A DNA stretch of 64,000 bases from Sphingomonas taxi (GTDB lineage: Bacteria; Pseudomonadota; Alphaproteobacteria; Sphingomonadales; Sphingomonadaceae). This document shows positions 1-8,159 of this stretch, in pieces. Under the pieces are notes generated by a model. The model made no database searches. It saw nothing but the letters and a program-made list of their open reading frames with translations, and was not told the DNA's origin. Positions within the stretch are counted from its first letter, which is position 1; each line of letters begins with the position of its first letter. The translations under genes were made by a program, and so were the position numbers. The stretch lies in NCBI GenBank assembly GCA_003240625.1, contig QFMX01000003.1, positions 1 through 64,000 of the forward strand, read 5' to 3'.

Positions 1-1683
1 GCATTTCGCGGTCACGTCCTTGCGCATCGCGCTGATCGTCTCGCGCGCGATCACCTTGCCGCCGATCGCCGCCTGGATCGGGATCTTGAACAGGTGGCGT
101 GGGATCAGTTCCTTGAGCCGCTCGACCATCCCGCGGCCGCGGACTTCGGCGGTGCCGCGGTGGACGATCATGCTGAGTGCGTCGACCGCCTCCTCGTTGA
201 CCAGGATGCCCATCTTGACGAGGTCGCCCTCGCGGTAGCCGATCTGGTGATAATCGAAGCTGGCATAGCCCTTCGACATCGATTTCAGGCGGTCGTAGAA
301 ATCGAACACGACCTCGTTCAGCGGCAGTTCGTAAGTCGCCTGCGCGCGACCGCCCACATAGGTGAGGTTCTTCTGGATGCCGCGGCGGTCCTGGCAGAGC
401 TTGAGGACGCTGCCGAGATACTCGTCGGGGACGTAGATCGTCGCCTCGATCCACGGTTCGCTGATCGTCGCGATCTTGTTGGGCTCGGGCATGTCGGCGG
501 GGTTGTGCAGCTCGATATGCGTCGTGCCGGACGGGTCGGGGTGGGTCAGCTCGATCTCATAGACGACGGAAGGCGCGGTGGTGATCAGGTCGAGATCATA
601 TTCGCGCGTCAGGCGCTCCTGGATGATCTCCAGATGCAGCAATCCGAGGAACCCGCAGCGGAAACCGAAGCCCAGCGCCGCCGACGTCTCCATCTCGAAC
701 GAGAAGCTCGCATCGTTCAGCCGCAACTTGCTGATGCTTTCGCGCAGCTTCTCGAACTCGGCGGCATCGACCGGGAACATCCCGCAGAATACGACCGGCT
801 GGACTTCCTTGAAGCCCGCGAGCGCTTCGAGTGCAGGGCGCTTGGCGTCGGTGATCGTGTCGCCGACGCGGGTCTGCGCGACCTCTTTGATCTGCGCGGT
901 GATGAAGCCCATCTCGCCGGTGCCGAGCTCGGTCAGCTGCTCGATCTTCGGTCGGAAACAGCCGACCCGGTCGACCAGATGCATCGTGCCGGTCTGCATG
1001 AACTTGATCTGCTGGCCCTTTTTCAGGACGCCGTCGATCACGCGCACCAGGATGACGACGCCGAGATACGGGTCGTACCAGCTGTCGACCAGCATCGCCT
1101 TTAATGGCGCCTCCGGGTCGCCACTGGGTGGCGGGATTTTGGTGACGATCGCCTCGAGGATCTCGACGATGCCGATCCCCGACTTCGCCGACGCGAGCAC
1201 CGCCTCGGACGCGTCGATGCCGATCACGTCCTCGATCTCCTTGCGGACCTTCTCGGGCTCGGCGGCGGGCAGATCGATCTTGTTGATCACCGGCACGATC
1301 TCGTGGTCGTGCTCGATCGACTGGTAGACGTTCGCCAAGGTTTGAGCCTCTACGCCCTGCGCCGCATCGACCACCAGCAGCGCGCCTTCGCATGCGGCGA
1401 GGCTGCGGCTGACTTCATAGGCGAAGTCGACGTGACCCGGCGTATCCATCAGGTTGAGGACGTAATCGAGGCCGTCCTTCGCGTGATAGGCGAGGCGCAC
1501 GGTCTGCGCCTTGATCGTGATCCCGCGTTCCTTCTCGATGTCCATGTTGTCGAGCACCTGCTCGGACATTTCGCGCGCGGTCAGGCCGCCAGTTTCCTGG
1601 ATCAGCCGGTCGGCGAGCGTCGACTTGCCATGGTCGATATGGGCGATGATGGAGAAATTGCGGATGCGGTCGAGCGGAGTCAT
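1..1683 (-). CDS. lepA: Elongation factor 4 (LepA), 3' end beyond the window
   Basis: Ribosome-bound translational GTPase that back-translocates or remodels elongating ribosomes. Reading from the ATG at 1683, the protein opens [20 protein letters not shown] with the G1 P-loop AHIDHGKST, followed by the G2 segment [11 protein letters not shown]3 DTPGH and G4 NKID, the standard translation-GTPase order. The LepA-specific C-terminal region is visible near the left edge ([19 protein letters not shown]). The reading frame is still open at base 1, so about the last 40 residues and the stop codon lie outside. No frameshift is seen. The gene diverges from the tRNA-Pro across a gap of about 110 bases. 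Identification is secure; LepA is a single-copy gene in nearly all bacteria. Confidence 0.97.
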   Translation of the reverse strand, partial: MTPLDRIRNFSIIAHIDHGKSTLADRLIQETGGLTAREMSEQVLDNMDIEKERGITIKAQTVRLAYHAKDGLDYVLNLMDTPGHVDFAYEVSRSLAACEGALLVVDAAQGVEAQTLANVYQSIEHDHEIVPVINKIDLPAAEPEKVRKEIEDVIGIDASEAVLASAKSGIGIVEILEAIVTKIPPPSGDPEAPLKAMLVDSWYDPYLGVVILVRVIDGVLKKGQQIKFMQTGTMHLVDRVGCFRPKIEQLTELGTGEMGFITAQIKEVAQTRVGDTITDAKRPALEALAGFKEVQPVVFCGMFPVDAAEFEKLRESISKLRLNDASFSFEMETSAALGFGFRCGFLGLLHLEIIQERLTREYDLDLITTAPSVVYEIELTHPDPSGTTHIELHNPADMPEPNKIATISEPWIEATIYVPDEYLGSVLKLCQDRRGIQKNLTYVGGRAQATYELPLNEVVFDFYDRLKSMSKGYASFDYHQIGYREGDLVKMGILVNEEAVDALSMIVHRGTAEVRGRGMVERLKELIPRHLFKIPIQAAIGGKVIARETISAMRKDVTAKC

Positions 1684-1791
1684 GCCGCGCTCCTAGCAGT
1701 GCCGCCCCGCCCGCGATAGATCGCGGACGCAGCAGATATTTGTCTTGCCCGGACTCGCAGTCGCGGCTAGGGCGCTCACCGGCAATGTTGT

Positions 1792-1868
1792 CGGGGCGTG
1801 GCGCAGTCTGGTAGCGCACTGGTCTCGGGGTCCAGGGGTCGTAGGTTCGAATCCTATCGCCCCGACCA
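1792..1868 (+). tRNA. tRNA-Pro (anticodon CGG)
   Basis: A 77-nt cloverleaf can be drawn with the 3' CCA encoded. The acceptor stem CGGGGCG (1792-1798) pairs with CGCCCCG (1858-1864). The D stem is GCGC/GCGC (1801-1804 with 1814-1817). The anticodon loop CTCGGGG (1824-1830) places CGG at 1826-1828, followed by the G37 typical of tRNA-Pro. The T loop TTCGAAT is at 1846-1852. The anticodon stem CTGGT/TCCAG has one U-U apposition next to the loop; the other four pairs are Watson-Crick. It would read CCG codons, which are common in these GC-rich genes. Confidence 0.95.
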
Positions 1869-1973
1869 TTGCCGATTTTCCTGGGGCGGATGCCCTATCC
1901 CCGATATCGAACGTCATGCGCGTCGTTTTACACGGCGTGACGGCGGCTGGTCATCAGGGATAGGAGCGATTCG

Positions 1974-3263
1974 GTGATCGAGGTCAATTTCGACGGGATT
2001 ATCGGGCCGACGCACAATTATGCGGGCCTTTCGATCGGCAATCTCGCGTCGGCGAACAACGCCGGCAACGTTTCCGCACCGCGCCTCGCCGCACTCCAAG
2101 GCATTGCCAAGATGCGCCGAGCGATGGCGCTCGGCCTGCGGCAAGGCGTTTTTCTCCCGCATGTCCGCCCCAATATCGACTGGCTCAGGACGCTGGGGTT
2201 CGTCGGTGCCGATGCCGAAGTCCTCGCCTCGGCATGGGCCTCGGACCGCGCGCTCGTCGCCAACGCGATGTCCGCCTCGGCGATGTGGACCGCGAACGCC
2301 GGCACGGTGTCGCCGGGAAGCGATACCGCGGACGGCCTGTGCCATATCTCGACCGCGAACCTGTCGACGATGCCGCACCGCGCGAGCGAAGCCGAGCAGA
2401 CCGAACGCCAGCTGCGCCTCGCCTTCGCCGATCCGCGCTTCTTCAGCGTCCATCCCCCCGTCCCGGCGGCCTTCGGCGACGAAGGGGCGGCGAACTTCAT
2501 GCGCCTCGCCTCGCCCGCCGGGCACGGCGCGGTCGAGATGTTCGTCTATGGCGAGGGCAATGCAGGCGGCTTCCCCTCGCGCCAGCGCCGCGCCGCCAGC
2601 GAAGCCGTTGCGCGTCGCCACGGCCTCGATCCCGCGCGCACGCTCATGGTGCGCCAGAGCGACGCGGCGATCGCAGCCGGCGCGTTCCACAACGACGTGG
2701 TCGCGGTCGCCAACGGCCATGTCCTGTTCGCGCACGAGCACGCCTTCGCCGATCCCGCCGCACTCCGCTCGGCGTTACGCACGCTCCTGCCCGACGCCGT
2801 CGTGATCGAAGTCCCCGCGGACCGCGTCAGCCTGGATACCGCGATCCGCACATACCTGTTCAATTCGCAGCTGGTGACGCTACCGGACGGCGACATGGCC
2901 CTTATCCTGCCCGCCGAAGCCCGCGACAATGATGCGGTCTGGACGTGGCTCGGCGACCTCGTCGCGAGCGGCGGTCCGATCCGGCGGCTGGAGGTCGTCG
3001 ACGTCCGCGAATCGATGCGCAACGGTGGTGGTCCCGCGTGCCTGAGACTGCGGGTGCAGGTCGGCCCCGAGGCGCTCGCCGCGATCGATCCCCGCTTCCT
3101 GCTCGACGAGGCAGCCTGCGCGCGGATCGAGGCGGTGATCGCGCGCGCATGGCCCGAGGCGATCGCGCCCGACGATCTCGGCGATCCGCGGCTGTGGGAG
3201 CGTTGCACCGCAGCGCGCGCGGCGCTGGTCGCGGCGCTGGGTTTCAATCCGGGCGAGATCTGA
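1974..3263 (+). CDS. astB: N-succinylarginine dihydrolase
   Basis: Second enzyme of the arginine succinyltransferase (AST) pathway: it hydrolyses N2-succinylarginine to succinylornithine, CO2 and ammonia in the cytoplasm. The 429-residue product opens IEVNFDGIIGPTHNYAGLS and carries NGGGPACLRLRV with a cysteine at about residue 356, placed like the catalytic Cys of this amidinotransferase-fold family, plus the segment HNDVVAVANGHVLFAHEHAF. Length is close to the usual 440-450. The start is GTG at 1974, with AGGAG at 1962-1966. The other ast genes (astA, astC, astD, astE) are not adjacent, so this is a stand-alone copy, and the complete pathway cannot be inferred from this window. Confidence 0.93.
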   Translation: MIEVNFDGIIGPTHNYAGLSIGNLASANNAGNVSAPRLAALQGIAKMRRAMALGLRQGVFLPHVRPNIDWLRTLGFVGADAEVLASAWASDRALVANAMSASAMWTANAGTVSPGSDTADGLCHISTANLSTMPHRASEAEQTERQLRLAFADPRFFSVHPPVPAAFGDEGAANFMRLASPAGHGAVEMFVYGEGNAGGFPSRQRRAASEAVARRHGLDPARTLMVRQSDAAIAAGAFHNDVVAVANGHVLFAHEHAFADPAALRSALRTLLPDAVVIEVPADRVSLDTAIRTYLFNSQLVTLPDGDMALILPAEARDNDAVWTWLGDLVASGGPIRRLEVVDVRESMRNGGGPACLRLRVQVGPEALAAIDPRFLLDEAACARIEAVIARAWPEAIAPDDLGDPRLWERCTAARAALVAALGFNPGEI

Positions 3264-3298
3264 CCCTAAGGATAAGTAGCCGGCTTCGCGTCCGGCCG

Positions 3299-4306
3299 TC
3301 AGCGGCGGACGTCGAGCCCGCCTGCCAGATACGCATCGATATCGGCTTGGCGGAACAGGCTCGCATCGCCGGGGAGCGAGTGCTTGAGGGCGGCGAGCGC
3401 GAGGCCGATGCGCGCGACGTCGCCGAGATCCTCGCCCGAGCGCAGCCCGTGGAGCACGCCCGCCGCGAACGCGTCACCGCCGCCGATCCGGTCGACGATC
3501 CCGGCGAGCACGACCTCGTCGGTCTGGACATGCGTCGCGCGCGTATCGATCCGCGCGGACAGGCGGTGGAGATCGACATGCTCGACGTGCCGTGCGGTCG
3601 AGGCGATCGTCTGCAACCGCGGAAACGCCGCGAACGCCGCCACGGCCGCCTCGCGCCGCCGGTCCTCCGCATCCCCCGAAAAGTCGCGGCCGAGCAGCAG
3701 CGCGATGTCGCGGTAGTTGCCGAACATCAGATCGGCATGCGCGACAATTTGTGTGAGAATCGCCTGTGGATCCGAATCCCACCGCTCCCACAATTTGCCG
3801 CGCCAATTGCCGTCGAACGATACCGGGATACCGCGGTCCGTGGCGGCGCGGACGGCAGCGAGCGCGCTATCCGCCGGGACCGGACCGAGCGCTGGCGTGA
3901 TGCCCGACAGATGGAAGCGGTCGACGCCGGCGAGCAGCGTATCCCAGTCCCACGCGTCGACCGGCGCCTCGGCGAACGAAGACCAGGCGCGGTCGTATAT
4001 GACTTCGGTTGCGCGCAAACCGGCGCCCGACGTGACGAAGTAGAGCCCCATCCGTTCCCCGCCGAGCGAGGTCGCTGCCATGTCGACGCCGTGTCCCCGC
4101 AACGTCGTGATCGCCGCGCGACCGAGATCATTGTCAGGCACCATCGTCGCCATGCCGACGTCGTGCCCGAGCCGGGCAAGCTGCGTGACGACGTTCGCCT
4201 CGGCGCCGGCGACCCAAACGTCGAGCCTGGGCGTCTGCAACAGCAACTCGCGCCCCGGTGGCGACAGCCGCAGCATGATTTCGCCGAACGCCAGAAACTT
4301 AGCCAT
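3299..4306 (-). CDS. kdgK: 2-dehydro-3-deoxygluconokinase (PfkB family)
   Basis: Cytoplasmic ribokinase-fold sugar kinase that phosphorylates 2-keto-3-deoxygluconate to KDPG, linking uronate or pectin breakdown to the Entner-Doudoroff aldolase. The 335-residue protein begins MAKFLAFGEIMLRLSPPGRE and has the N-terminal glycine-rich sugar-binding segment (VAGAEANVVTQLARLG). The PfkB signature is DRIGGGDAFAAGVLHGL, where the Asp of GGGDAF is the family's catalytic base. The central FDGNWRGKLW and FGNYRDIALLLG segments are typical of KDG kinases rather than fructokinases. It converges on astB across 35 bases. A perfect 16-bp palindrome about 180 bases upstream (4484-4499) is a candidate operator. 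No eda, uxa or kdg partner genes are adjacent. Confidence 0.85.
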   Translation of the reverse strand: MAKFLAFGEIMLRLSPPGRELLLQTPRLDVWVAGAEANVVTQLARLGHDVGMATMVPDNDLGRAAITTLRGHGVDMAATSLGGERMGLYFVTSGAGLRATEVIYDRAWSSFAEAPVDAWDWDTLLAGVDRFHLSGITPALGPVPADSALAAVRAATDRGIPVSFDGNWRGKLWERWDSDPQAILTQIVAHADLMFGNYRDIALLLGRDFSGDAEDRRREAAVAAFAAFPRLQTIASTARHVEHVDLHRLSARIDTRATHVQTDEVVLAGIVDRIGGGDAFAAGVLHGLRSGEDLGDVARIGLALAALKHSLPGDASLFRQADIDAYLAGGLDVRR

Positions 4307-4483
4307 ATCGTCCCTTCATCTGATCCTCCCCGGCATGGGGAGAGGGGCCGCCGAGGGCGGGGATTGAGGGCGTGCCACGACGGATACGCTTGCGAAAGCC
4401 CCTCTATCGTCCGCCCACTGCCGCCATCACCTTCCGTGCCCGTGACGCTTTTGCGGTGTCAGCCGCCATCGCCGCCCCAATGA

Positions 4484-4499
4484 TACGACCATGGTCGTA
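4484..4499. promoter_or_regulatory. Perfect 16-bp palindrome, candidate operator upstream of kdgK
   Basis: TACGACCATGGTCGTA is identical to its reverse complement. A half-site GTCGTAG (4494-4500) is repeated in inverted form as CTACGAC at 4512-4518. A symmetric site in a promoter region suggests a dimeric repressor such as a GntR or LacI family sugar regulator. The regulator itself is not in the window, so the assignment is inference. Confidence 0.45.
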
Positions 4500-4592
4500 G
4501 TTCGTCGCTGCCTACGACTTAAAGGGATCCGATGGCCGGGGCGGGGTCATGTGAGGGATTCGCGTAAATTCGCGGGGGCGCGATGGGGGAAA

Positions 4593-4752
4593 AGCGCCCC
4601 GCTTGTCCGTGTGACTGAAACCGGCGGGGCGCTAAAGGTACGCGTTACTGTGGCGATGCCTCTGCGGCCGCTCTGCACTGCCCAAGGTAAATTTGGTGTT
4701 AACGAGGCACCCCGCCCGTCCGTGCGACACTCTCGTATCCGGGCGGGGCGCC
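4593..4752 (-). other. Two tandem hairpins with a shared loop motif; possible small RNA
   Basis: Hairpin 1 pairs AGCGCCCCGC (4593-4602) with GCGGGGCGCT (4624-4633). Hairpin 2 pairs 4706-4718 with 4740-4752 (13 bp, one mismatch). Both loops are 21 nt or nearly so and share GTCCGTGYGAC on the plus strand. On the minus strand hairpin 1 is followed directly by TTTT, as in a Rho-independent terminator, so a short minus-strand RNA ending near 4589 is the simplest reading. No promoter was identified. Confidence 0.35.
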
Positions 4753-4923
4753 GAGGATGCTGCAACTGTCGAGCCGCGCATCGCTGATCACAAGCTAGCA
4801 GGTGATCGCCCTGAGAAAAGCACCACCCATCACGCCAGCGGCTCGGTTGGTCCGATATTGGCCGGTAGTTCGATATTCCCGAGCGAGGCGACCCGAACGC
4901 GGCGTTTCGCTATAGGCGGGTGC

Positions 4924-5568
4924 ATGGCGCCTATCCTCTACAGCTTCCGTCGCTGCCCCTATGCGATGCGGGCGCGGCTTGCGATCGTGGCGAACGGCCG
5001 TTCGGTCGAACTGCGCGAGATCGTCCTGCGCGCCAAGCCGGCGGCGATGCTCGAGGTTTCGCCCAAGGGGACGGTGCCGGTGCTGGTGATGCCGGACGGC
5101 TCGGTGATCGACGAGAGCCTCGATATCATGCGCTGGGCCGGAGCGAACACGAACGACGGGTGGCCGACCGATGCCGACGCGGCGCTGATCGCGACCAATG
5201 ACGGCGCCTTCAAACACCATCTCGACCGGTACAAATATGCCGATCGCCATGGCGTCGATCCGGTCGAGCACCGCGACGCCGCGACGGTCTTGCTGCGCGC
5301 GCTCGACGAGCGGCTGCGAGATACCGGCAGTCTGGGAAAGAGTCCGCGCGCCGGTCGGCAGTCGATGACCGATCTCGCGATCATGCCGTTCGTCCGACAG
5401 TTTGCGCAAACCGACCGCCCCTATTTCGACGGACTGCCGTTCGAGCGCCTCCACGCCTGGCTGGCGATGCATCTGGCATCCGCGCTGTTTGCCCGGATCA
5501 TGATACGCCCGGTGCCCTGGCAGCCGGACGATCCCCCGATCCTGTTTCCGGCGACCGACACGGAGTAA
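4924..5568 (+). CDS. Glutathione S-transferase-like protein
   Basis: A 214-residue cytosolic GST-fold protein. The N-terminal thioredoxin-like domain has MAPILYSFRRCPYAMRARLA with a CPYA active-site motif at residues 11-14, resembling glutaredoxin/omega-type GSTs that use cysteine rather than serine or tyrosine. SPKGTVPVLVM provides the cis-proline (TVPVL), and the segment after it (DGSVIDESLDIMRW) is the usual glutathione gamma-glutamyl-binding ESLDIMRW motif. Residues from about 85 on form the all-helical domain. The ATG at 4924 is chosen because homology begins there; an in-frame upstream extension to 4693 runs through the hairpin region and looks non-coding. Substrate unknown; disulphide reduction or dehydroascorbate-type activity is possible. 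It converges on the TonB receptor gene. Confidence 0.85.
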   Translation: MAPILYSFRRCPYAMRARLAIVANGRSVELREIVLRAKPAAMLEVSPKGTVPVLVMPDGSVIDESLDIMRWAGANTNDGWPTDADAALIATNDGAFKHHLDRYKYADRHGVDPVEHRDAATVLLRALDERLRDTGSLGKSPRAGRQSMTDLAIMPFVRQFAQTDRPYFDGLPFERLHAWLAMHLASALFARIMIRPVPWQPDDPPILFPATDTE

Positions 5569-5593
5569 GGGGCCACTGTCAACCCGAGGCCCC
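5569..5593. terminator. Hairpin between the convergent GST and TonB receptor genes
   Basis: GGGGCC (5569-5574) pairs with GGCCCC (5588-5593) around a 13-nt loop, immediately after the GST stop codon. There is no T-run, so termination efficiency is uncertain. Confidence 0.35.
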
Positions 5594-5602
5594 CTGCCCT
5601 CC

Positions 5603-8014
5603 TCAGAACCCTACGCTGATCGTCCCGAACACCTGGCGAGGTGCCAGCGGGAACTGGTTGAAGGTGCCGCTCGCCGCGCCGATGCTGAGCGTCGAGGCGG
5701 CGCGCTTGTTGGTGATGTTGGTGACGTTCAGGCTGACCGTGGCGGTGCGGACGATCTGCCCTTCCGACAACGGTATCCGCGCAGCTATGCGGCCCGAGAG
5801 CGTGAAGTAGGACGGCACCGACAGGTCGTTGGTGTAGGTCGCGTACCGCTTGCCGATGTAGTCGCCGACGAGTTGCGCGTCGAAGATCCCGTAATTGGCC
5901 GAGGCGGTGAACTTGTTGAGCCAGTCGGGGCTGCCCGGCACCTTCTTGCCCGCGGTGCCGACCGTCGTCGTGCCGCTGACATAGTCCTGTTCGTAGCGCG
6001 AGTTGTTGTACGACAGCGCGTCGTAGAACGAGAAGTGCGAGCCGAACCGGACCGTGCCGGCGACGTCGAACCCGTCGGTCTTCACCGCGCCGACATTCTG
6101 GAGGATCGCCGCGCCGCTGACGACCGCGGTGACCACCGGCGTCGGGCTGATGCCGAGCAGGCGGTTGCTGAAATCGACGTGATAGACGCTGATCTGTCCC
6201 TCGAACCCGGTGATCGGACCGAGGTTCACCGCGTGGTGCGAGCGCAGCCCGGCTTCATAAGTCCAGCTCGTCTCGGGCTCGACGTCCTGCTTGAACAGGT
6301 CGAACGCCGCCTGGCTGCCGAGGGCGAACGGCGAGAGGCCGGCAGCGGCACTGGTCTGGAACTGGCGGATGTTCTTCTGGACGTTGACGAACAGCTGCTC
6401 GGTGTCGGTGGCATCCCACAGCGCACCGAGCTGGGGCAGGAAGTATTTGTGCGTGTCGATCTTGCCAACCGGCAGCGCGACCGACCCGGTGAACGAGCCC
6501 GGGATCGGCTGCACGGGCACGCGCTGCGACGCGTTCTGGAACGTGCTCTTGACGCCGCCCTGGATCGTCAGCGTCGGCAGCAGCTTCCAGCTGTCCTGGA
6601 TATGCGCCTGGTATTCGTCGACGCGCACTTCGCTGTGATACTGCGTGATCAGCGGGGTCAGATTGTCGTTCGGGCGCTGGTAGGGCGTGGTCGGGTTGTT
6701 AACCGGGAACGGATACCAGCGACGATAGGCGGACGAGCTCTGATGCTCGTACCACGCGCCGAACTCGATGTGATGCGCGCCGAGATCGATGCCGACGCTC
6801 GAGACCAAGCCGCCGCGATCGATCCGGTATTCGGTGGTGCGCGTGGCGAGGCCTGAGCCGCCGAACACCTGGGTCAGGTTCTGACCGGGATAATAGAACG
6901 AGAACAGCTTGGGCAGGCCGGCGACGTCGATCGGGCCGCCGATGACGCCGACGCCGTCGTTATGGTGGTAATAGGCCTGGTTCGAGAAGGTGACCGTGTC
7001 GCTGACGTTCCAGTCGTATTTGACGTAGCCGAGATAATCGGTGCGCGCCGCGACGCCGTAGTAGTTGCGGTAGTTCGACCCGTCCGCCTTGTACGCGCCG
7101 GAGTTCAGATAGGTCAGCATCTCGTTGAAATTGGGGTAGACGAACGGGCGGACGTACGGCGCGGTCGCTTGCGTCGCGGTGGTGATGACGGTCGAATCCT
7201 CGTTCGGCTCGGTCTTGTCCGAATAGGCCGCGTAGAGCGTCAGCTTGCCGTTCGAGTCATCGTGGACGAACTTGGCATTGGCCTGATAGCCGCCCTGGAT
7301 GCCGTTGAAGTCCCACGCCTTCGCCTTCTGGCGCGAGCCCGAGATGTAGAAGCTGTTGCCATTGCCGAATGTGCCGCTGTCGATCCGCGCGAACAGGCGC
7401 GAGGTCGAGTTGCTGCCGAGCGTCTGGTCGACCTGGACGCCGAGATCCTTGCGCGGGTCACTCGAGAAGGTGTCGATCGTGCCACCGAGGTTGCTGGTCG
7501 ACGCGGTGCCGAGATCGCCCGCGCCGCTGGCCAGCGTAACGCGCGAGACGTTTTCCGAGATGATCGCACGTTGCGGCGACAGGCCGTTGTAATTGCCGTA
7601 GTTCTGGTCGCCGAGCGGCAGACCGTCTAGCGTGTAGCCGAGCTGTTGCGCGTTGAAGCCATGGACGAACAGCGAGATGTTCTGTTCGTTATTGCCCCAG
7701 GGATCGGCGGTCAGGAAGGTAACGCCCGGCAGCGTCTGGAGCGCCTTTAGCGGGCTGACGCCGGGCAGAATCTTCTGCATGTCGACGCCGCTGATCTGCG
7801 CGACCGAGCGCGTGGCGGTGCCGGTGACGACGATTGCATCGTCCTGACCGGCGGGTGCCGTTGCCGGATCGGGTTCGGATACCGGCGCAGGCGAGCCGGG
7901 CTCGGCATCCTTAGCTAGCAGCGACTGCGCCGTCGCAGCGACTGGTGCGCCGACCGCGACCAGGCCGACCGCGCCGCACAACAGCCGTGCGGCGGTACGA
8001 GAAAACATCGTCAT
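5603..8014 (-). CDS. TonB-dependent outer-membrane receptor
   Basis: An 803-residue TonB-dependent transporter. A signal peptide ends near VAATAQS (about residue 30). A short linker leads to the segment DDAIVVTGTATRSVAQ, a TonB-box/plug entry, then the plug domain with SPLKALQTLPGVTF, LDGLPLGDQNYGNYNG and GAGDLGTASTSNLGGTID. The rest is a beta-barrel of alternating aromatic strands ending in VFGTISVGF with the terminal Phe needed for Bam insertion. It is clearly paralogous to the receptor at 43031-45439 (same plug motifs, nearly equal length). The ligand cannot be read from the sequence. It lies 145 bases downstream of the M3 peptidase gene on the same strand, with a terminator-like hairpin between them. 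Confidence 0.92.
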   Translation of the reverse strand: MTMFSRTAARLLCGAVGLVAVGAPVAATAQSLLAKDAEPGSPAPVSEPDPATAPAGQDDAIVVTGTATRSVAQISGVDMQKILPGVSPLKALQTLPGVTFLTADPWGNNEQNISLFVHGFNAQQLGYTLDGLPLGDQNYGNYNGLSPQRAIISENVSRVTLASGAGDLGTASTSNLGGTIDTFSSDPRKDLGVQVDQTLGSNSTSRLFARIDSGTFGNGNSFYISGSRQKAKAWDFNGIQGGYQANAKFVHDDSNGKLTLYAAYSDKTEPNEDSTVITTATQATAPYVRPFVYPNFNEMLTYLNSGAYKADGSNYRNYYGVAARTDYLGYVKYDWNVSDTVTFSNQAYYHHNDGVGVIGGPIDVAGLPKLFSFYYPGQNLTQVFGGSGLATRTTEYRIDRGGLVSSVGIDLGAHHIEFGAWYEHQSSSAYRRWYPFPVNNPTTPYQRPNDNLTPLITQYHSEVRVDEYQAHIQDSWKLLPTLTIQGGVKSTFQNASQRVPVQPIPGSFTGSVALPVGKIDTHKYFLPQLGALWDATDTEQLFVNVQKNIRQFQTSAAAGLSPFALGSQAAFDLFKQDVEPETSWTYEAGLRSHHAVNLGPITGFEGQISVYHVDFSNRLLGISPTPVVTAVVSGAAILQNVGAVKTDGFDVAGTVRFGSHFSFYDALSYNNSRYEQDYVSGTTTVGTAGKKVPGSPDWLNKFTASANYGIFDAQLVGDYIGKRYATYTNDLSVPSYFTLSGRIAARIPLSEGQIVRTATVSLNVTNITNKRAASTLSIGAASGTFNQFPLAPRQVFGTISVGF

Positions 8015-8115
8015 TCTTGAAAACCCCTAGCGAGATCGTTCGATCGTCACTCCCGGGGCTGCGCCTATTGCGCCTGCGAGACAGTCGGATGACCGTTGCG
8101 CTACAGAATTAATAT

Positions 8116-8149
8116 GGTGCGGTGCAGCGACCGAAAGGGCCGCCGCACC
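8116..8149 (-). terminator. Probable Rho-independent terminator after the M3 peptidase gene
   Basis: Read on the minus strand, GGTGCGG (8149-8143) pairs with CCGCACC (8122-8116) and a smaller inner stem is possible. The hairpin is followed by ATATTAATT, an AT-rich stretch unusual in this genome. It lies 10 bases after the peptidase stop codon and upstream of the TonB receptor gene. Confidence 0.6.
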
Positions 8150-8159
8150 GTCGCCAGCG

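Larger units (their letters stand above)
4307..4923. other. 617-base intergenic region between kdgK and the GST gene
   Basis: No convincing protein-coding gene. From left to right it holds a short GC-rich palindrome near 4322-4350, the perfect palindrome 4484-4499 with a further half-site copy at 4512-4518, and two related tandem hairpins (4593-4633 and 4706-4752). The divergent promoters of kdgK and the GST gene must lie here, but no clear -35/-10 pair was recognised. Confidence 0.6.

Noticed and set aside
4404..4469. A 21-codon minus-strand frame (MAADTAKASRARKVMAAVGGR) upstream of kdgK, extending open to the palindrome
   Set aside because: No ribosome binding site, no recognisable homology; it might be a leader peptide or remnant, but nothing supports translation.
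4491..4787. 98-codon plus-strand frame across the tandem hairpins
   Set aside because: Arg/Cys-rich composition, passes through two strong hairpins, no upstream signal.
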